DNA from: Bog-756 sp963704615
GTDB taxonomy: Bacteria; Actinomycetota; Acidimicrobiia; Acidimicrobiales; RAAP-2
DNA length: 64,000 bases
NCBI GenBank assembly: GCA_963704615.1
Contig: OY969923.1
Coordinates: 1,240,001-1,304,000, forward strand
Direction of reading: 5' to 3'
Shown here: piece after piece, positions 1 through 11,141 of the stretch
How the letters are laid out: the number at the start of each line of letters is the position of its first letter
Position numbering within the stretch: the first letter of the stretch is position 1
Translations under genes and position numbers: made by a program
The notes under the pieces: model-generated
The model's database searches: none
Told to the model about the DNA's origin: nothing
What the model saw: only the letters and a program-made list of their open reading frames with translations

Positions 1-1681
1 CCAGGCCGGCCAGGAGGGTGCCGGTCAGGCCGGCCACCGTCTCCGTCGAGCCGGGCACGGCCGTCCATGTGTTTCCGTCGGGCGACGTGTACGCCGTGTA
101 GTAGGTGGTGCCCCCGCTCGTGTAGCGCCCGATCTGCAGGTAGGTGGGAACCGTCCCGGCCGTCGTCACCTGCGATGATGAGCCCCCCTGGGCCGTCCGC
201 CACTGGACGGCCACTCCGTTGCCGGGCGTCACGAAGGCGGCGTAGTACGGGGAGCCCGGGTCGGTGGTGGCCCGGAGCATGACGCCGGCCTTGGCCCAGG
301 GGTCGGTGGCGGTCTGGGAGGTCACCTGGGCGGACACTGTGCCGTCGGCGGCCATGGTCTGGTTGACGAAGTGGAAGGCGTCGGACGTCCCCCAGATGTC
401 TCCACCACCACCGCTGACCGACCAGGTCGAGCCGGTCAGCGTCTGCGAGCCGAGGGGCAGCGGATCCCCGATGTCCGTGCAGGTCCAGCTCGACGGGCAG
501 CCAATGCCGGGCGGCGGTAACTCGTTGGCCGTCAGCGACACTGTGCCGAAGCCGACCGTCGAGCTCGTTCCCTGGTCGTGGGAGGTGACGGCCAGGCCGG
601 CCAGGAGGGTGCCGGTCAGGCCGGCCACCGTCTCCGTCGAGCCGGGCACGGCCGTCCATGTGTTTCCGTCGGGCGACGTGTACGCCGTGTAGTAGGTGGT
701 GCCCCCGCTCGTGTAGCGGCCGATCTGCAGGTAGGTGGGAACCGTCCCGGCCGTCGTCACCTGCGATGATGAGCCCCCCTGGGCCGTCCGCCACTGGACG
801 GCCACTCCGTTGCCGGGCGTCACGAAGGCGGCGTAGTACGGGGAGCCCGGGTCGGTGGTGGCCCGGAGCATGACGCCGGCCTTGGCCCAGGGGTCGGTGG
901 CGGTCTGGGAGGTCACCTGGGCGGACACTGTGCCGTCGGCGGCCATGGTCTGGTTGACGAAGTGGAAGGCGTCGGACGTCCCCCAGATGTCTCCACCACC
1001 ACCGCTGACCGACCAGGTCGAGCCGGTCAGCGTCTGCGAGCCGAGGGGCAGCGGATCCCCGATGTCCGTGCAGGTCCAGCTCGACGGGCAGCCAATGCCG
1101 GGCGGCGGTAACTCGTTGGCCGTCAGCGACACTGTGCCGAAGCCGACCGTCGAGCTCGTTCCCTGGTCGTGGGAGGTGACGGCCAGGCCGGCCAGGAGGG
1201 TGCCGGTCAGGCCGGCCACCGTCTCCGTCGAGCCGGGCACGGCCGTCCATGTGTTTCCGTCGGGCGACGTGTACGCCGTGTAGTAGGTGGTGCCCCCGCT
1301 CGTGTAGCGGCCGATCTGCAGGTAGGTGGGAACCGTCCCGGCCGTCGTCACCTGCGATGATGAGCCCCCCTGGGCCGTCCGCCACTGGACGGCCACTCCG
1401 TTGCCGGGCGTCACGAAGGCGGCGTAGTACGGGGAGCCCGGGTCGGTGGTGGCCCGGAGCATGACGCCGGCCTTGGCCCAGGGGTCGGTGGCGGTCTGGG
1501 AGGTCACCTGGGCGGACACTGTGCCGTCGGCGGCCATGGTCTGGTTGACGAAGTGGAAGGCGTCGGACGTCCCCCAGATGTCTCCACCACCACCGCTGAC
1601 CGACCAGGTCGAGCCGGTCAGCGTCTGCGAGCCGAGGGGCAGCGGATCCCCGATGTCCGTGCAGGTCCAGCTCGACGGGCA
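1..1681 (-). repeat. 591-bp tandem repeat, about 2.85 copies in the window
   Basis: A 591-bp unit (197 codons) is repeated head to tail. Copies start at 1, 592 and 1183, and the last one stops at about 1681, where the sequence diverges into a LamG-like segment. The copies look almost identical; one visible difference is gcgccc near 126-131 against gcggcc in the next copy. The minus strand is open throughout. Each unit encodes one lectin-like (concanavalin A-like, 'regulation of enolase protein 1' type) domain with the motifs CTDIGDPLP, DIWGTSDAFHF, DPWAKAGVMLR, SPYYAAFVTPGNG and TYYTAYTSPDGNTW. The array runs off the left edge, so the copy number is unknown. Confidence 0.93.
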
Positions 1682-4519
1682 GGACAAACCGGACGCTTGG
1701 TAGTGCGTAAGCACTTGGCCGGCGGACAGCTCCGAGTTGTAGAAGGCCACGTCGGAGACCGTGCCCGCGAAGTAGTTGCTGGTGGACGAGTTGGGCCAGC
1801 CCGAGACGGTCTTCGGCGCCGACTCGCCAATAGCCCAGATAGCTCTGGGCCTACACCGTTGGGGTTGTTGCCCACCAGCTGTCCGTCGACGTACAGGTTG
1901 ATACCGTCGGGGCCCTGGGTGGCGACGACGTAGTGCCAGTTGCCGTCGTTGTAGGACTGGGGTGACTGGACGACTTCGGTCTGTTCGGCCGTTGCGTTGT
2001 AGACCCCGAAGTTGAGCTGACCGTCGTTCGACATCCATACCAGCCGGTCCCGTTCGTCCGACATCCCGCTGGGTGAGCTGCCGAAGCCCATGAGGGTGCC
2101 GCCGTTGCCGGTGGTGGTTTTGAACCACGTCTCCTCGGAGTAGGTGGTGGGGTTGGTGATGGGCTGTGACGCCACGATCTGGCCACTGGCCCCGTCCAGG
2201 GTGACGCCGCTGCCCGAGGCGCCCTCCACCGGGCTGGGAGCTCTGTAGGTGATCCCACCGCTGCTGTAGATGCCGGTGTCGGTGTTGCCGCTCAGATCAG
2301 CGGCCGTCGTCGACCCGTTGGCGTCGTTGAGCGGCCAGTAGATCGCCGGGCCATCGCCGAAGACCGCCTGCCCGTAGCTGTCGGCCGGCGGCTGGGTGGG
2401 CACGTTGGTGATGGAGATGGTGGTCGACACACTGGGCGTGCCCTGGGCGTTCAGGGCGAAGAGCATGTAGGGGCCAGGGAGGGCGATCCCGGGATCGGAG
2501 GGGATGGCCAACTGGTAGGTGTCGCCGCTGGAGGACACGATCGAAAGCGGGATGCGGCGCTGGTCATTGTCCATTGTGTGGGTCACCACTCCGTAGCGGA
2601 CCATGGAGAACTGCGACACCGGACCACCGGTGGTGACCGTGATCGTCTGGCCGGTGGCCGCCGAGGTCGGGGCCGAGGTGATGGTCGGGCGGGTGGCCAG
2701 GGTGCCGTCGGCGTTGAACAGGTAGGGCGGGCTCCATATCTGTCCGTCGGGATGGTTGGTCGAGCAGGTTCCGCACAGCCCACCGCCCCCGGAGAACACA
2801 GTCCCGTCGGGCAACAGGAGGCCCACCGAGTGATAGTTGCGGGGCTCGGCCTCGGGCGCCATGACGGTGAAGTTGCCGGTGCTCGGGTTCCACAGCTCTG
2901 CGTTCAGAATCGAGTTCTCGTCGCTGAACGGCACCGCGTAGGTCTGCCCGCCCATGGTCACCACCTGGCCGTTGGGCAGCACCACGCTGTTGGCAAAGGC
3001 CCGGGCATAGTTCATCGAGCCGACCTGGGTGACCTGTGGGGTCGGGGAGCTGTTGTTCGGGGGGGTTCCGATCTGGATCTCGTAGGCACTGTTGGTGGCG
3101 TTTGAGTTCTGGTAGTCGGGCGACCCGCCCATGGTGATGACCTTGTCGATGTCGTAGTAGACGGCGTTGCCGTTCATGGCGTCTGCGCTGTTGCCTCGCG
3201 TCCCGGCCGGGGTGATGCTGCCCGTGCCGCTGGTGGTGATCCAGTTCATCTGCTTCGAGGGCCCGGCCTGGAGGACCTTGCCGCCGGAGGTGGCGATGAA
3301 CCATCCTTCGTTGTCGGCCCGGTAGACCCCCTGGGCATCCTGGGTGTACATCGGTGTCGCCGGGACACCGGTCAGCTCCCGCCAGCCGCCGGTGGGCGAC
3401 CACACCTCGCCCAGCTTTCCGTCGGGTCCGCTGCCGAGTCCGCCCGACCACGAGCCACCGAGGGTGAAGGCCTGTTCGTTCGACAGCAAGCGTCATGCCC
3501 TGGTAGCCGCGGCCGATGTTCATTTGCGGCCCCGCACTCCACGAGTTCGTCGTCGGGTCGTAGATGCTGGTCTGTTGGTCGCTGAGACCGCCGGTGACCA
3601 TGACGTCCCCATTGGGCAAGACGACCACCCCGGGACAGAACATGTTGTGGTCCGTGTTGGTGACCGTGTCTTCGCTGACCGCCCCGGTGGTCAGGTTCAA
3701 GATGGCGGTCTGGGTCCAGTCGTCGGGGTCGCTCTGCCCCGTAGGCCAGGTCCTGGTCGGCCGACCACACCAACATTTCGTTGTTGGGCAGAAGGGCCGC
3801 CGCCACGGGAACCAGGGGGAAGCCGATCGTCGGCCCCCACTGGCCGACGACCGCCGGATTGGTGCTCAAGGCGTCCGCCTGACGGCATCTGATGCCTTGA
3901 CGGCATCTGCCTTGATTGCATCTGCTCCCGATGGCGCCACGTGGGGGGTGCCCCGCAGGTAGATCTCGGCCGCGGCGATGTCGGAACCGGAGCCTGAGGC
4001 GGTGGACAGGGCGGTGAGCCTGACGAAGCGGGTTGTCACCGCCTCGATGCCAATCTGCTTGATGGCGGTGGTGTTGGCCCACGTCCCGGTGGCGACGGTC
4101 TCGAAGTGGACGCCGTCAGCACTGACGCTGACCTCGAACTGGCCGATCACCCCGACCGGGATGGCGCCCTGGCGGGGCTCATAGATAAGGGCCGACACGA
4201 CCTGGGGTGCCCCCATGTCGATGGTGATCGACTGCGAGGGCCCCGTCTGGGACAACAAGCCCTGGCTGTCCCAGTAGGTGAAGGCGTTGGAGTCGAGCAC
4301 AGCCGCAGCGGGGTGACCCGCCGATTGGTCGCTGGCCGTCGCTGTCCACCCGACCCGCGGCAGGATGGGGGCGTCGGGAATGTAGGCCGCCGGGGGGACC
4401 GTCACCTGGCCGGACAAGGAAGATGGCGCGGCGCCCGCTGAGGCCGAGTGGCCCAGAAACGATCTCGCCACGAACAGCAGTCCAATGAGCGAAATGATCC
4501 CGGCAGCCACGATCACCAA
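1..4519 (-). pseudogene. Galactose-oxidase/GlxA-like copper radical oxidase with CBM32, LamG and tandem lectin-like domains; frameshifted and partial
   Basis: Read as one gene with shifts repaired, it encodes an N-terminal membrane anchor, an F5/8-type C (CBM32-like) domain (about 3960-4400), a Kelch galactose-oxidase domain with DUF1929-type C-terminus (about 2400-3870), a LamG-like domain (about 1690-2380) and the 591-bp repeat domains. The galactose-oxidase active-site signatures are all present: Cys in MFCPG (about 3640), Tyr in RGYQGM (about 3500), Trp in GSWSGG (about 3455), Tyr-His in RNYHS (about 2835) and His in THTMD (about 2577). This family oxidises a primary alcohol, such as the C6-OH of galactose, to an aldehyde and makes H2O2. 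The frame changes near 3876, 3736, 3487, 1845 and 1822, with sensible sequence on both sides each time. These are recent mutations or sequence errors. The start is uncertain (TTG 4519 or GTG 4516). The 3' end lies outside the window. Confidence 0.82.
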
Positions 4520-4555
4520 GGACGGGCTGACACGAGGGAGGTGGCCACGCGTCGC

Positions 4556-6242
4556 TCACAGGTTGGCTCCTTTCATCAAGCCGACATCGAGGTAGAGATC
4601 GTGCAAGGTGCGATTCGAGCTACTTCCTGGGCCCGACCGGTGGCTCGGCCGACTCTGAGGTTGTCCTCCCTTCGTGGGAGTCCGTCCTGTTACTTTGGCG
4701 GCGAGCTGCGTCGTCCCGGAAGGCAGGCGCTCGAAGATCTTTATGTTCCCTTCCGTGAACTTCATGCGGAAGTCGCGGAAACGATCGGGATGGGCCGTCA
4801 TGTCCGCTCGTGACTGCATCCCCGGGATAGGAGACGACCCAAGCCACGTTTCTCGCCGGCGATGCTGATCGCCCATTCCCAGAACGGGCGGGATCCCGAC
4901 GGTGACGAACTGCCTCAGGTCGAGATTGGAGGCGAATATCAAGGAGGAGGCGGCGGAGTCGTCGACCAGGATCTCGCCGCCACGGTAATGCCGCGACAGG
5001 TAGGCAGCCGCGGTCTCTGGATGCGTACCTGCCGCACTCGAGGTTCCCGTCCGCCCATCGGCGATGGTCAAGGGAGTGCCCAGGGCCATGATCAGAAGGG
5101 ATGCGGCGATGGCGGGGACGGCTAGGGCCAACGTCCAGCGCCAACGATCGACGAGCACTCCGATGGCCACCGCGCAGAATGGCAGCGCCATGATGCCGTA
5201 ACGATCGTTCCACATCCCGTAAGGAAAGAGTTGAGGGACTCGGATCGTGGTCTGTCCCACGTACAGCGACACGAACTCGAACAGAACGGGCGCGCCCAGT
5301 AGGGCCAACGTGAAGATCGTCCTCCTCCGATCGGGGTGCCGGATGGCCAGCAGCATGATCGACGACACGGCTCCGGCGATGAGCACTGGAGCACCGAGGA
5401 TGCCGATCATGTCCCACCCGTAGGTGAGAATGCTCGTCCACGCGTCTCCCTTTGTGCCCGCGAACTGTGCCTGCGCCTCGTTGATGGCCTGGGCGCTGTA
5501 AGCGCTGTGCAGGAAGTAGAGCGGGTCGTGGAAGATGATGAGGTTGTACAGAAACCACAGGACGATTCCGTAGCTGCCGATGACTCCGAACAGGACCACG
5601 TTGGCCTGTGGTGACTTTTGGCGCCTGTCGTTCAGGTGGGCCCACACGCCCACCACCAGCACGGCGGCGGCGAGCAGCGCCCAACCCTCGTACCGGGTCA
5701 GGGTGGCGCAGAAGACGAAGAGGGCCCCCCACAACAGGTCCCGAACCCCAAGGGTTCGCATCCATCGGGCCAGGTGGTACACCGCGCCGATCGAGAAGGC
5801 GAGGAGGACTGGTTCGGTCAGTGCGGTGGACTGGAGGTACAGCATGTTGAGGTTGAGGACGAAGACGGCAAAGCCGCACCAGGCTGCCAATCGGCTTCCC
5901 GACAGCTCTTCCACCAGGGAGAACACCCGCAGGGCGGCGTAGACGAAACAGGCGCCGCCAACGATCGGCCCCTGCTGCTCCGTTGTGCCACAGGGGTGTG
6001 ATGGCCACCAGGGGGACCAACAGGATGTGGGGAAGTGGGAGCCAGACGCTTCCCAACTGAGCCAGACCGGGAGTCAATCCATCGGTGACGCCGCGGGCCA
6101 CGTCGAGGTGGGCCCTGGCGTCACCGTAGAGGACCATCGAATGGTGGACGGCCGACCACTCCGTCGCCAGGCCGGCCGCCGCCAGGGCGACCAGCCACGC
6201 CTCGGGCGGCGGAAACGCTTTCCGCACTCGCGCCATCTCCAC
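4556..6242 (-). pseudogene. GT-C type membrane glycosyltransferase (dolichol-P-mannose-dependent style), frameshifted
   Basis: A polytopic membrane protein of the GT-C fold. The N-terminal part (about 5980-6242) holds a first membrane segment followed by the acidic loop YGDARAHLDVARG, typical of the catalytic Asp loop of PMT/ArnT-like enzymes that use polyprenyl-phosphate sugars. The main part (4556-5926) has about ten hydrophobic segments and LTRYEGW, then a soluble tail. The frame changes near 5975, and two compensating shifts are likely near 4868 and 4815, where AWVVSYPGDAV reads in another frame. It sits 36 bp upstream of the galactose-oxidase-like gene and 95 bp downstream of the GT2 gene, so the set is probably one transcription unit. 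The donor and acceptor are not readable from sequence. Confidence 0.7.
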
Positions 6243-6337
6243 GTGGGGCGCCCGGTACTTGCCGCAGGGATGCCACCTGCGGTTTCCGTCGTTGCAGCCT
6301 GATGAATGGGATGAGCGTCATCGGAGGATCCCTCTAC

Positions 6338-7911
6338 TCAGGAGGCCGAGAGGACGTCGACCGGGGCCAACTCGCTCGCCGTAGCCTGCCCTTCCTCATC
6401 CTGCTCGTACAGGCAGAATCCGTGTTCGGTCTTCTCCCAGTAGGTCGGCTTATAGAAGAGTTGTACCACCGCCTTCCAGGCAGCCACCGACATCAGCACC
6501 CAGTAGACAGGCACCAGAAACGCGTATTTCACATCCTCGTAGTTGCGCCGGCCGAAGCAACCGCTGACCATCGACAGCACGCAGGCGGCGTTGCCGATGA
6601 ACAGTCCGATCATGGCCAGGTACAGGACCGGACCAGGGAATGCGACTTGGATCAGGTGGAAGTGCGAGGCGAACCACAGGATGGTCAGTCCCCAGAACAC
6701 GGGATTGAGGAGGAGGCAGAGCGTGTTTGCCCCGAAGAAGAGCTGAAAGGCCACGAAGGCCTTGGGACCCATCTGCCCGGCCAGTCGGAAAGGACGGCGC
6801 ATGTGGTAGAGGTAGGTCTGGATGTAACCCTTAACCCATCGGCTCCGCTGGCGAATCCAGTTCTGGTAGCGGCTGGTCGCCTCCTCGTAAGTGGTGGTCC
6901 CGAGGATGGCGGTCTTCCAACCGCGCAGGAAGATCCGCAGGCCGAGGTCGGCGTCCTCGGTCACATTGAATGCATTCCACCCTCCGATCTCGCGCAGTCT
7001 CGCCGTGATGAAGTGATTGGACGTGCCTCCCAACGGTATGACGACATCCATCGCCTGAAGACCGGGAAGCAGTTGATCGAACCACACCGAGTATTCGGCA
7101 GTGAACCAGCGGGTCAGCAGGTTCCGTGTCCGGTTGAAATAGTTGAGCTGGGCTTGCAGGCAGACCACTTCGGGCGACTGTTTCCCTGAAGGCGAGGACC
7201 GACTTGCGGAGCTGGTCTCCTTCGGGCCGGTCCTCTGCGTCGAAGATCACCAGGTACTCACCGCGGGCGTTGGCTAGCCCGTGGTTGCACGCTCTGGGTT
7301 TACCGGTCGGGCCCACCGCGGGCACCACCGACACGTCGAAGCAGTCGGGGAGGTCCATGTCGGCCGCCGCATCGCGAGTCTCGACGTCGTCTTCCTCCAA
7401 AAGGAGCTTCACGTCGAGACGGTGGTCTGGATAGTCGAGGGCTTTGAATGCCGTCGACAAGTTGAGCAAGTAGGGCAGCCTCGCGGTATACGGGCAGCAG
7501 GATGGTGTAGACGGGGAGCTGTTCGTCGGGAATCCGGTCGCTCGCCGCGTGCACCCTCACTTCACGCGGATCGTTGAGCGCCCGGCTGATTAGGAACACC
7601 TTCATGGAGTTGGACGCGATGTAGAAGGCCACGACGGCTCCATTGAGGGCCACGATGGTGATGACCGGCGCCACGGTGAAGCCGGCCGCCAGCGCCACCA
7701 GGCCGAGGAGGATCGCCACTTTCTGCCCCGCCGACAGCACGGTCGGAGCAACCGACGGGGGGGCGAACGAGTTCGGCTCGACGACCGATTCGGCAGTGGG
7801 ATGGATCGAAGCGTCGGGACCCTCGGAGGGTGCGGGTAGATCGCAGACTGTTTTCGCCCGCCCGGCCAGGTGAACTCCAGCCACCGGTTCGTCCGGGACG
7901 ACAGCAGTCAT
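6338..7911 (-). pseudogene. Processive GT2 (cellulose-synthase-like, CESA_like_2 type), two frameshifts
   Basis: Repaired, this is a membrane-embedded GT2 beta-glycosyltransferase of about 520 residues. Two N-terminal membrane segments (about 7640-7740) precede the catalytic domain YTILLPVYRE (about 7500). The motifs are LLLEEDD, FDAEDRPE, NVTEDADLGLRI (the TED motif, about 6960) and RQRSRWVKGY (the QxxRW-type motif of processive synthases, about 6840). At least four C-terminal membrane segments follow. Enzymes of this type polymerise and export a beta-glucan or related polymer. The frame shifts near 7450 and 7180 without losing any motif. With the galactose-oxidase-like protein downstream, the pairing resembles Streptomyces cslA-glxA. 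It is transcribed after the soluble GT2 at 8203-9048. Confidence 0.75.
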
Positions 7912-8202
7912 CGTTGCTCCAGTGTCGGTTGGAGCCCGCCGATGAACTTCTGTCGACCTCTCATCTCGCGCTCTTATGGCGTTCGGCCACAGCGTGTTTG
8001 CTCCTCGTCACGGTCGCCGCAATGAACCCGTCCGCGGCCAACCGAGAAGGAGCTGGTGGGAACAGTGGGCGACGCCTGCTGGGGAAGCGCGCTGCTGGGT
8101 TCGGGACGGACGGAGTCGAACGTAGGGACAGTCATGGCATCCGGCGCCGGGCACGCCATTGTCTCGAGTTCTTCGGTGAGTCGGCGACGCCAGGCTCCCG
8201 GC

Positions 8203-9048
8203 TCAAAGTGTGGCCTCCTGTCGACGCGGGTCGAGGCGCAGGTTGGGTTCGATCGTCGGTTCAGCGAATACCGGCGGCCGTCCGGGGTCGAGACGGCTCA
8301 GCTGGGGATACATGCGCCACACCTCACCCAGGGCTCTGAGGATGACCATCGGCTTGGCACCACGGGCGGTCCCCGCTGTGCGCGGCAGGTGGGTGACGCC
8401 CACCTCCATGATCGTCGAACCCCTCCGGGCCAGTTTGACTATCGTTTCGGTGTCGATCATGGCGCCACGGCTCTCGATCTCGATGGCAGCCAGGGGCTCA
8501 CGGCGATAGAGCTTGAACGCGCAATCGATGTCTCGGACGGGAACGAAGAAGAGGGCACGAACTAACCGGTTCCAACACCAGGCGTTGGCCCGCCGCATCG
8601 AGGAGTCCTGGCGCACGGTGCGGTAACCGGCCACCACGTCCGCTTTGTCGGCCCATGCCAAAAGCAGGGGAAATTCGTTCATGTCGAACTGGTTGTCCGC
8701 GTCCGTGTAGAAGACGAAGTCCTGCGTCGCCTCGGAAAATCCGGAGCGCAATGCCTCGCCGTATCCCAAGTTGGTGGCATGACGCACGAGGCGAACCTGT
8801 GGATGCCGAGCGGAACACGCATCCACCCGTTCCGCCGTCCGGTCGGTCGACCCGTCGTCAACCACGATTACGTTGAATTCCGAGCAGTGGCGGGAGGCGA
8901 CGGTGACCGTGTCCTCGATGGCCTTGGTGATGTTCTGCTCCTCGTTGTAGGCAGGAAGAACGAAGGAGACCGAATGGCGCCTGGCCTGGTCAAAGAGCAC
9001 GGAAGGGACATCTTCAAGAACCTGGCTCGTCATGACTTGCTCCGACAT
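8203..9048 (-). CDS. GT2 family glycosyltransferase, polyprenol-phosphate-sugar synthase type
   Basis: A 281-residue soluble GT-A fold enzyme. The N-terminal catalytic signature is SFVLPAYNEEQNI (residues about 27-39), then VVDDGSTDRT (about 62-71), FYTDADNQFD (about 112-121) and DIDCAFKLYRRE (about 172-183). This is the pattern of DPM1/GtrB-like enzymes that charge a polyprenyl phosphate with a sugar. It lacks the C-terminal membrane segments seen in GtrB/ArnC. It is intact, unlike the three genes that follow on the same strand. A polyprenol-linked sugar made here could supply the GT-C transferase at 4556-6242; that link is inferred. No clear ribosome binding site decides the start. Confidence 0.85.
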   Translation of the reverse strand: MSEQVMTSQVLEDVPSVLFDQARRHSVSFVLPAYNEEQNITKAIEDTVTVASRHCSEFNVIVVDDGSTDRTAERVDACSARHPQVRLVRHATNLGYGEALRSGFSEATQDFVFYTDADNQFDMNEFPLLLAWADKADVVAGYRTVRQDSSMRRANAWCWNRLVRALFFVPVRDIDCAFKLYRREPLAAIEIESRGAMIDTETIVKLARRGSTIMEVGVTHLPRTAGTARGAKPMVILRALGEVWRMYPQLSRLDPGRPPVFAEPTIEPNLRLDPRRQEATL

Positions 9049-10084
9049 CGTTGAGCCCGACTACCCGGGCAGGGTGAGTGATCTTCAGGAGATGCCCACA
9101 CTTCTCGCCACGCCGTTCCCTGGGCATTCGCCAATGATCAGGTACGCCCAAACAGCATGAAACATCGCGATGGCCGATGCAAGTGGGACTGAACGTCTCA
9201 TCCGTGAATGGTTTGTAAACTCAATCAAAGGACGTTTTCGGCGCCTGCCATCGCTCGCTTATCGGACTTGGTAAATGAGGCGGGTCCATTGGGCAGCAGA
9301 GCCGCTCCCCTATTTTCTGACTCGATGAGTTCCATTGCGCTCGACGCTGGGCAGGGGCCGAGGGCTACTCGAATGCTCGCAGTTCGAGGGTGCTGGCCTT
9401 TAGTGACGCCGGCCATCGGGAACCCCCTGATCCCTCGCTTTGCCGTTAGGCATCCCCGGACTGTGGAGTCATTGGTGCATTACATGCGCCGAGACAACAG
9501 CCCAGGATCGGACAATTCCCCGAATGTCCTGCTCAAAGCTAGACGCGGTGACCATGGCGACCTGGTTGAGCGCAGGATTGCCGAGAATCACCCCTGAGAT
9601 GGATCCCAATGGGGCTCCACTAAGTGGGTCGGTAAGCAGACATGAGACGGGAAGAGTGGGACCGAGAAGTGATCTCAAACCCATGAGGCAGATTTGGCGG
9701 AGGTGCCTCCCTGATCGGTTGGTCATGTGAGAGAGCGACGAGTTGGTGGGCCAATGAGGTGGGCGCCACTCACACCATCATCGAGAATCTGACCGGGTGA
9801 ATTGGTCCTTCCTGCAACAGAGAAGAAGTGCAAACACCGGCTCGAAAGGGCCCCTTTGTTCGCCTCTCGCACCGATTACTTCCTGTTCACACAGTGTTGT
9901 CTCGTTACCGCTAAGAGTGAGTGAATTCGGAGTTGATGTCCTCCCGAGTGGGGCCGTTCGTTCGTGGGTCCACCACTGAGAGGTGGCCACCAAGTGGGTC
10001 GGATCCGCGCGAGTTCGTTCACCAGCTGGGTGTGTTCCAGCCTCGCTCCTTTGTCCAGATCGAGTTCCCCTACGTGTGAACTAG
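9049..10084. other. About 1 kb without a recognisable gene
   Basis: Lies between the GT2 gene and an IS3 remnant. Reading frames of 60-130 codons exist on both strands, but none shows a domain, a convincing start or long-range coding character. The stretch around 9100-9240 is noticeably richer in A and T than its surroundings and could hold the promoter of the minus-strand glycan operon. I could not assign a specific element. Confidence 0.5.
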
Positions 10085-10790
10085 GTGATTGGTCCGCCAA
10101 GGATCCGAGCGCAGCTCGGACCCCGGAGATGGTCACTGCTCGGGTCCGGTCGATCTCCTCGCACAGTCCGAAGCGGCGCTGGACTTGATCCGGGCGGCCT
10201 CGGGGTCGGCCACGGTGGTTTTCCTCCACCGTCTCTTGCACCGTCCTTCGAGGGCGGGCGATGCGCATGAGCCTGGCCATCCGCCGCTTGCCGCAGACCA
10301 CCTAGTGGTGGACGAGTTCTTTGTGGACCCGGGGCGCACAATAGGTGCCCTTGGACTCTCGTGGGTGGCCGCGATTGCCTCGGTCAGCTGGGCGTCGGTG
10401 ACGGCCCGAGCCGAGGGGCGCCAGATCTGCTCTGGCAATAGGGGTACGGGGGACCTCGAACAAGCCACCCGTCTTGGTGACGCTGTGACCTGCAATCTTC
10501 TCGTTCTCGTAAAGATGAAGGGGTCGAGAGCCTCTCTTTTCTCCTCGGTGGTGAATCGGTCTCGGCTGGTGCACTCAGGCCCGCACCGCTATCTCGTATC
10601 TCGCCGAGATCGTCCCGAGGTTTCTGGCCGGTATTCCGGTCACCGCGCTGGCACAGCTCGACGATCTCGGCCTTGAACTCGGGAGTGAACGACCGACGAG
10701 GACGGGGCTTCTTCTGATCCATGGTCTCCATTTTGGTCGTGCTTTCGGGGGCCGTGCCCTGATGGCGAATATCTGTCTAACCGGTGGAGG
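10085..10790 (-). mobile_element. Degenerate IS3-family element remnant
   Basis: A decayed relative of the better-preserved IS3 element at about 38.8-40.0 kb. The orfA start is still readable (RPRRSFTPEFKAEIVEL, about 10650-10710). Pieces of orfB follow in several frames: EKIAGHSVTKTGGLFEV (about 10440-10500), ESKGTY (about 10350), and the plus-strand complement of the segment reading KRRWRKTTVADPEA (about 10190-10230). Internal deletions and frameshifts remove the DDE catalytic part, so it is inactive. The sequence upstream of orfA (about 10740-10798) also matches the intact copy, marking the right end. Confidence 0.75.
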
Positions 10791-10798
10791 CCCAGAGG

Positions 10799-11141
10799 GC
10801 TTTTACGCAGACGCGGACACCGCGGCATCGGGGGCGGGAATGGATTTTCTACGGGCAGTGAAGGCCCGACCGTGCTCACGACCAAACCTGCGCGCGGGGT
10901 CCTGTGGGAAGATCACCCGACGACTCCCTGATCGCCGCCGCACCCCATGCTCGACCGACTCTGCACCGTTCGATCGTCCAAGGTTGAGGGCCATCAATCA
11001 GGCGGGCCCAGGCCACTGTGGGTGATGAAGCGGTCACTTGGTCGGTTGTGGCGCCGAAATCCAAGCCAGATCTTTGCCCGAGAGATGCTGATACGTGTTA
11101 AAAGTACTGGCAGGGGGCATAGGTGGAATTGTGGGTAAGGC
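10799..11141. other. Intergenic region upstream of the LysM gene
   Basis: No gene recognised. The last 70 bases before 11142 are comparatively A/T-rich and presumably contain the promoter of the DUF4397-LysM gene. I see no riboswitch or clear operator. Confidence 0.4.

Noticed and set aside
1..1681. CRISPR-like array
   Set aside because: The repeat unit is 591 bp, coding, with no spacers; no CRISPR array or cas gene was seen anywhere.
67..1703. Series of plus-strand open frames of 63-142 codons repeated every 591 bp
   Set aside because: They are antisense shadows of the minus-strand lectin-like repeats, which carry recognisable domain motifs.
6302..7189. Plus-strand 295-codon frame
   Set aside because: Antisense to the processive GT2, whose motifs are clear on the other strand.
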